Assembly (NCBI GenBank): GCA_022495995.1
Contig: JAFEMH010001235.1
Span: 186,001 to 250,000 of the forward strand
Reading direction: 5' to 3'
Origin: Adenophora triphylla var. japonica
Taxonomy: Eukaryota; Streptophyta; Magnoliopsida; Asterales; Campanulaceae
Length of the DNA stretch: 64,000 nucleotides
Shown: one piece after another, positions 59,769 to 64,000 of the stretch
Layout of the letters: each line of letters opens with the position of its first letter
Numbering within the stretch: the stretch's first letter is position 1
Program-made: the position numbers and the translations under genes
Notes under the pieces: model-generated
Told to the model about the DNA's origin: nothing
Databases searched by the model: none
What the model saw: the letters and a program-made list of their open reading frames with translations, nothing else

Positions 59769-60164
59769 TTCAATAGCAAAAAGATGAATATATATTCTAG
59801 TTAACAGCTTTCTACACATTTAATTTTGCAAATATAAAATGATTAGTGAAAAAAATTGATAAAAAATATTTAAGTATAAAGTTTTTTTTTACAAAAGGAA
59901 TATTTTTTGGGACATTTATTGCCCACCTAATTGTGTTACTTTGTCTAGTTTTCAAAGCCAATTCTTTTCGTGGGCGATGGGAGGGGGTTTTGAAGGTCGG
60001 TGATGGACCATGTCCAAGTTATGCTTGTATCAGGTCATTGTTCATTAGGGCATTCTTTGGTTTAGGGTTAGACATTACTGTTACAGTCTTACGGATGTGT
60101 TCGACTATTTTATTGTGGTGGGCAGTTTGTTATTCGATTTATCTCTCAAAATACTCTCTTTTAA
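59769..60164. other. Gene-free stretch; one membrane-protein-like ORF not believed
   Basis: An open frame at 59846-60184 encodes hydrophobic residues but shows no recognisable domain, no codon-bias support and runs into the foldback arm. I see no gene here. Confidence 0.4.
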
Positions 60165-60450
60165 AAAAATATATCTCAAAATAACAATCCTTCCAAAATA
60201 TTTATCAAAGTGACTCATTTTTTAAAACTCGCTACACGGTGTAGCGAATTTAAATTTTGATATTAAAAAAAAAATTAAAATTTGAACTCGCTACTTGAAG
60301 TAGCGAGTTCTAACCTTCAAGTAGCGAGTTCTAACCTTCCATTATTCTGTGACACACGCACCACAATACTAATTTATTATTCGTTCCACTTTAAATTACA
60401 AAATAAAAATATAAAAATTATGTCTTAGTAAAGAAAACTAAAAGATAATA

Positions 60451-60787
60451 CTCTCTCCGTCCCACTTCAAGGGTCCTAGGGTAGTATTTCACACTTCTTA
60501 AGAAATTTTCTAAAAAATAAATAAAGAATTGCAAGTGGTAGAAAATTAGAGAAGAGAGAATGTAAAAGTTAAAACATTTATGATAAAACCTCTTTTTGAT
60601 TGATTTTTTTTTTTTAAATATGTTAACATTATAAGGACATAATGCATGATTTTTTTGTAAATATATTTACCTTATAAGGGTATAAATGTCCGAAACACTG
60701 TTCAAAATTTGCTATTTTTGGAATGAGACTCTTAGTCTGGGACGGATCAAAAGGGAAAGTAGGACTCTTGAAGTGGGACGGAGGGAG
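60451..60787. mobile_element. Stowaway-type MITE in the left arm of the palindrome
   Basis: CTCTCTCCGTCCCACTTCAA...GTGGGACGGAGGGAG with TA flanks. The opposite arm reads the uninterrupted equivalent (AAAGAAAATATTATTTTTTT, inverted). Confidence 0.88.
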
Positions 60788-61699
60788 TAATATTTTTTCC
60801 GTCTCAAATAAATACTTTAAAAAATGTACTTCTGTAAAAAAATTATTTCTTTCATTTCAAAAATAAATATTACTTTCGACTCAAAATGAGTAACCAAAAA
60901 ATACTACTACATTTTTTGTCCAAAAAATTGAACATTACTTCCTTCATCCCAAAAAATAATTCTTTTTTAAAATATTTATTGATATGACGGAAGCAATGTT
61001 CATTTTTTTTCATATAGAAAGTAGTATTAATTTTGGGACGAAAGTAATATTCATTTTTGAAATGAAGGATTTTTTTTAAAGAAGTAGATATTTTTACTAT
61101 GTCAAAAAAAATGAACATTACTTCCGTCGTCTCAATGAATTTTTTTTTTAAAAAAATACTATTTTATTCGTCTAAAAAATTAATGTTCATTTTTTGAGAC
61201 AATGACACTAACATTATAACATTATAAGCATTAATTTTTAGAAAAGATTACTAATTCGTTTAAAAAAAATATTACTTCCTTCGTCCCATGAATATATTAG
61301 AAAATATTACTACTTCATTTGTCTCAAAAATTAATATTATCTTAATGTCATATTTTGAGACGAATACACTATCATTACAAACATCAATTTTAGATGCAAA
61401 TAAATGAAGTAGTATTATTTTATAAAATATTCATTGGGATGAAAGAAGTAATGTTCATTTTTTTGTACAAAAATGTAGTAGTATATTTTGGTTATTCATT
61501 TTAAGTCGAAAGTAATATTCATTATTGAAATGAAAGAAATAATTTTTTTTACAGAAGTACTTTTTTTAAAGTATTTATTTGAGACGAAAAAAATAATATT
61601 TTCTTTTAGTTTTCTTTATTAAGACATAATTTTTATATTTTTATTTTGTAATTTAAAGTGAGATGGAGAATGAATTAGTATTGTAATTATTGTGTACGC

Positions 61700-62674
61700 T
61701 AGGGGTGTGGACGGGCCTAAAGCCTGCGGGCTTTGGCAAAGCTCGGTATGGGCCCATTTAGTTGTGGGCTTCAATTTCAAGTGCCCAACATAGCGGGCTT
61801 CATGCGGGCTCAAATTAACAGGCTTTTGCGGACTTAAAACGGGCATTGAGCGGACTCGACTTGACGGGCTTACAAATTAGATGTTGTATTTTGAAAATTT
61901 ATACCTAATAATTTTTAGCTTACACCTTTGGTAGAAGTGCAACTCTCTGATGACAAAACAGAGAATGGTTACTAGCTGACCCAACATAATAATCCTTCCT
62001 TACATGTTTCTTGGCCAGTGAGCTTGCAACTTGCTTCCCTTCAAATCTGTATCTGTTTCTTGTTAATTAAAAGATCTCATGATTTAGTTATATTTTAAGC
62101 TGATAGTAATTGCTATTCTAGCTTCTTAATATTCTTATACATATTTTTCTTAGTTTTCTGTGAATTTTATTTAGAGAACCAATGGGATTGTTGTCTTCTC
62201 TCTCTGGAATGATGCAACTTAGCCAAATCAGATATGATTTGTGCTCCTTAAGGTGTGCTTTTAAGCTTTTATATACATATTTTTCTTAGTTTTCTGTGAA
62301 TTTTATTTAGAGAACCAATGGGGTTGTTGTCTTCTCTCTCTGGAATGATGCAACTTAGCCAAATCAGACATGATTTGTGCTCCTTAAGGTGTGCTTTTAA
62401 GCTTTTATATGTTGTTACAGAAGAGGAACGGTAATTTATCCTCATAAGCAGTTGTTCAAGGTAATATATATAAATTACAAAACGACGTAGTTTTGAAAGA
62501 GATGGGCCGGGCCGGGCCTAACGGGTTGTAGAACAATAAGAGCCCGATCTCAGCCCGAGCCCGCGGGCCTTCAAGCTGTCAAGCCCAGCAGGGTTGAAAA
62601 CATTGCGGACGCGGATCTTGCGGGGCGGGTTTTTGCGGGCTTTGCGGGCCGATGGACGGGTTTGCACACCCCTA
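61700..62674. mobile_element. hAT-type non-autonomous element in the right arm of the palindrome
   Basis: Ends TAGGGGTGTGGACGGGCC and, inverted, TAGGGGTGTGCAAACCCGTC. 8 bp duplications GTGTACGC / GTGCACGC (one mismatch). Subterminal GCGGGC/GGGCCGGGCC blocks are present. It holds a 136 bp tandem duplication (about 62138-62409) with a possible captured frame (MGLLSSLSGMMQLSQIRYDL) that I cannot assign. Confidence 0.85.
62138..62409. repeat. 136 bp tandem duplication inside the hAT element
   Basis: Two copies starting at ATACATATTTTTCTTAG (about 62138 and 62274), nearly identical (for example GGGATTG versus GGGGTTG, GATATG versus GACATG). Confidence 0.93.
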
Positions 62675-62897
62675 GTGCACGCCACAGAGAATGAATGATG
62701 GAAAGTTAGAACTAGCTATTTTATTTAAAGTAGCGAGTTCAAATTTAGTTTTTTTTAATATTAAAATTTAAGCTCGCTATACCGTGTAGCGAGTTTAAAC
62801 GGACAAAATTATAAACTCGCTATACTGTGTAGCGAGTTTTTAAAATGGGTTATTTAATTTGATCAATAGTTTGGAAGAGTTGTTATTTTGGAATATA

Positions 62898-63380
62898 CTA
62901 GAATAAGCCTGTGTTCGAGGATTAAGCCCGTGTCCGAGGACACGTTTTTTTTTTAATTTTAATTTTTTTTAAGGGCAAAATGGGAAAGAGACAAAATAGT
63001 GAGGGCAAAATAGAAAATTCAGCCATTGAAACTATTCATAATACTATTCCTTTGGTGATGTGGACAACCCTCATTTATACTATACTCCCTCCGTCCCACG
63101 TGAATGGACACTTATTTCCTTTTTGGGACGTCCCACGTGAATGGACACTGCCCAAAATGGAAAAGAATATTCACTATTTCCTCCACTCATTCTCTCTCCT
63201 ACTTCACTTTTACACTTACAACATTCTCTCTCCTAACTATTCCTCCCACTCATTCTCTCTCCTATTTAATTCTTCATACTCACAACATTTTCTTTCACTT
63301 TTTCTCTCTTTTACTTTTCCTTAATTCCCACACCCATAAAGTTGGTGTCCATTGACATGGGACGGAAGGAGTATATAGAT
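62898..63380 (-). mobile_element. Mini-Helitron-like element (copy H5), split by a Stowaway
   Basis: On the minus strand the 3' end is a GTGTCCTCGGACACGGGC hairpin, a partial second copy of it, then CTAG (62898-62901). The 5' end TATAGTATAAATGAGG is interrupted at its TA by the Stowaway at 63085-63371 and resumes as TATAGATA. Confidence 0.55.
63085..63371. mobile_element. Stowaway-type MITE inside mini-Helitron H5
   Basis: CTCCCTCCGTCCCACGTGAA...ATGGGACGGAAGGAG with TA flanks. It is the closest relative of the copy at 10541-10795 (same CCCACGTGAATG start). Confidence 0.9.
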
Positions 63381-63585
63381 ATAGATTTTTTAAAAGGGAA
63401 TATTCAGGTATATTTTATGTTTTTTGTTTGAACTTTAGGCCTATGAGCGTATCCGTTGAGAACAAAGACGCCCAGAAAAAGGGAACAAGGAAGACCTGAT
63501 CAGCTGACTGAGAAACCACAGGAGGCGGCGGCGGTGACGGAGAGCAACGAGGATCTCCACCGGATGTGAAGCTTCAGAATCAGTT

Positions 63586-63645
<60 letters not shown>

Positions 63646-64000
63646 TATTGTTTCCCCTCAGTAGATTATGGATCAGAATACAGATATTGATATTGATATT
63701 TTCGTTTAACGACTGTTAATAATTCTGGATGAAATGAATAAAGTGATCTTGAATGTTTTGATTCCCAACAGTGCGTAGTTTGTTCAAATTGAATTTGTGG
63801 CATGGCTTCTTGTGGTATAATTGACCTAGTTGATGCCCGAGTTTGGTCTACCCTTGAAAGTAATTAGGGATATTCTGACTGAATGCCTGTTTTGTATGAT
63901 CAGAATTTCAAGAAATCACCCCTAGTGGAGTAGTAATTTTGGAGTACAAGTTAGAGTTGTATTTGAATTAGAAACCTCAGTGCAATTAGCAATTTATCGT
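63372..64000 (+). other. Unassigned, leader-like region with a (CT)n tract at 63584-63643
   Basis: The GC-richer stretch 63440-63580 (ATGAGCGTATCCGTTGAGAA, GGAGGCGGCGGCGGTGACGG) followed by about 30 CT units and a transcript-like tail resembles the 5' leader of a gene running off the right edge. Only an 18-codon frame (MSVSVENKDAQKKGTRKT) is seen, so I make no coding call. Confidence 0.35.

Larger units (their letters stand above)
60165..62893. mobile_element. Foldback palindrome with two nested MITEs, one per arm
   Basis: The left outer end CAAAATAACAATCCTTCC and the inverted right end CCAAAATAACAACTCTTCC match. The two arms remain complementary inward through CTCGCTAC/GTAGCGAG subterminal palindromes and AAATTACAAAATAAAAATAT. 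They continue through TTACTTTCGACT and AACATTACTTC motifs to a centre near 61190. Arms are about 700 bp each after removing the nested Stowaway (60451-60787, left arm) and hAT element (61700-62674, right arm). No transposase. Target duplication not established. Confidence 0.8.

Overview
This is a 64 kb stretch of TE-rich nuclear DNA from a flowering plant, almost certainly a eudicot. The evidence is introns with GT-AG borders, an intact VAP27-type gene and an intact SEC14/SFH-type gene, a NAC transcription factor, many Stowaway MITEs (CTCCCTCCGT ends, TA target duplications), long (TA)n tracts, and Ty3/gypsy elements with antisense ORFs. Nothing looks bacterial or organellar. I do not name a species.

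Layout. 1-7.1 kb: the 3' halves of two Ty3/gypsy elements (A, B). Each has an antisense (minus-strand) ORF followed by a + strand 3' LTR. They are joined by a 98 bp copy of DNA from the VAP27 gene 15 kb away. 7.0-8.3 kb: a tandem duplication whose unit starts inside LTR B. 8.7-10.1 kb: an intronless NAC-domain gene with a duplicated acidic module. 10.3-17.2 kb: gene-free, packed with Stowaway, Harbinger-like, foldback and mini-Helitron-like elements and a (TA)110 tract. 17.26-22.25 kb: a complete 8-exon VAP27-type gene on the minus strand; one intron holds a Pack-MULE carrying exon 1 of the 26S proteasome subunit RPN11. 22.6-25.9 kb: minisatellite, a probable copia solo LTR with a nested hAT MITE, and a tRNA-derived SINE. 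25.9-28.7 kb: a decayed hAT transposase, cut at its 5' side by an inverted Stowaway duplication that forms a long hairpin. 30.3-34.3 kb: a complete 11-exon SEC14-like phosphatidylinositol-transfer (SFH) gene, minus strand, with its leader possibly starting near 36.6 kb. 37.5 kb: a plausible first exon of an unidentified + strand gene.

37.87-53.5 kb: element C, a 5'-truncated Ty3/gypsy element. It has the end of pol (integrase), a 48 bp tandem-repeat 3' UTR, a long antisense ORF region and a 3' LTR. The distal exon pair of the antisense gene has been amplified into seven head-to-tail 1,151 bp units. A 2.5 kb solo LTR with perfect 5 bp target duplications sits in unit 6. All units share the same nonsense codon, so the array grew from an already dead sequence.

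54-64 kb: more MITEs; a roughly 3.9 kb Helitron carrying a fragment of a DRM-type de novo DNA methyltransferase gene; and a 2.7 kb foldback palindrome with a Stowaway in one arm and a hAT element in the other, so each arm preserves the empty site of the other's insertion.

The functional genes appear to be VAP27 (ER-membrane contact-site tether), SFH (phosphoinositide transfer) and possibly the NAC factor. There is no operon-like logic. The main story is transposon-driven copying of host gene pieces (RPN11, DRM, VAP27) and birth of new tandem repeats from retroelement exons. Domain assignments come from reading the translations; no database search was run.
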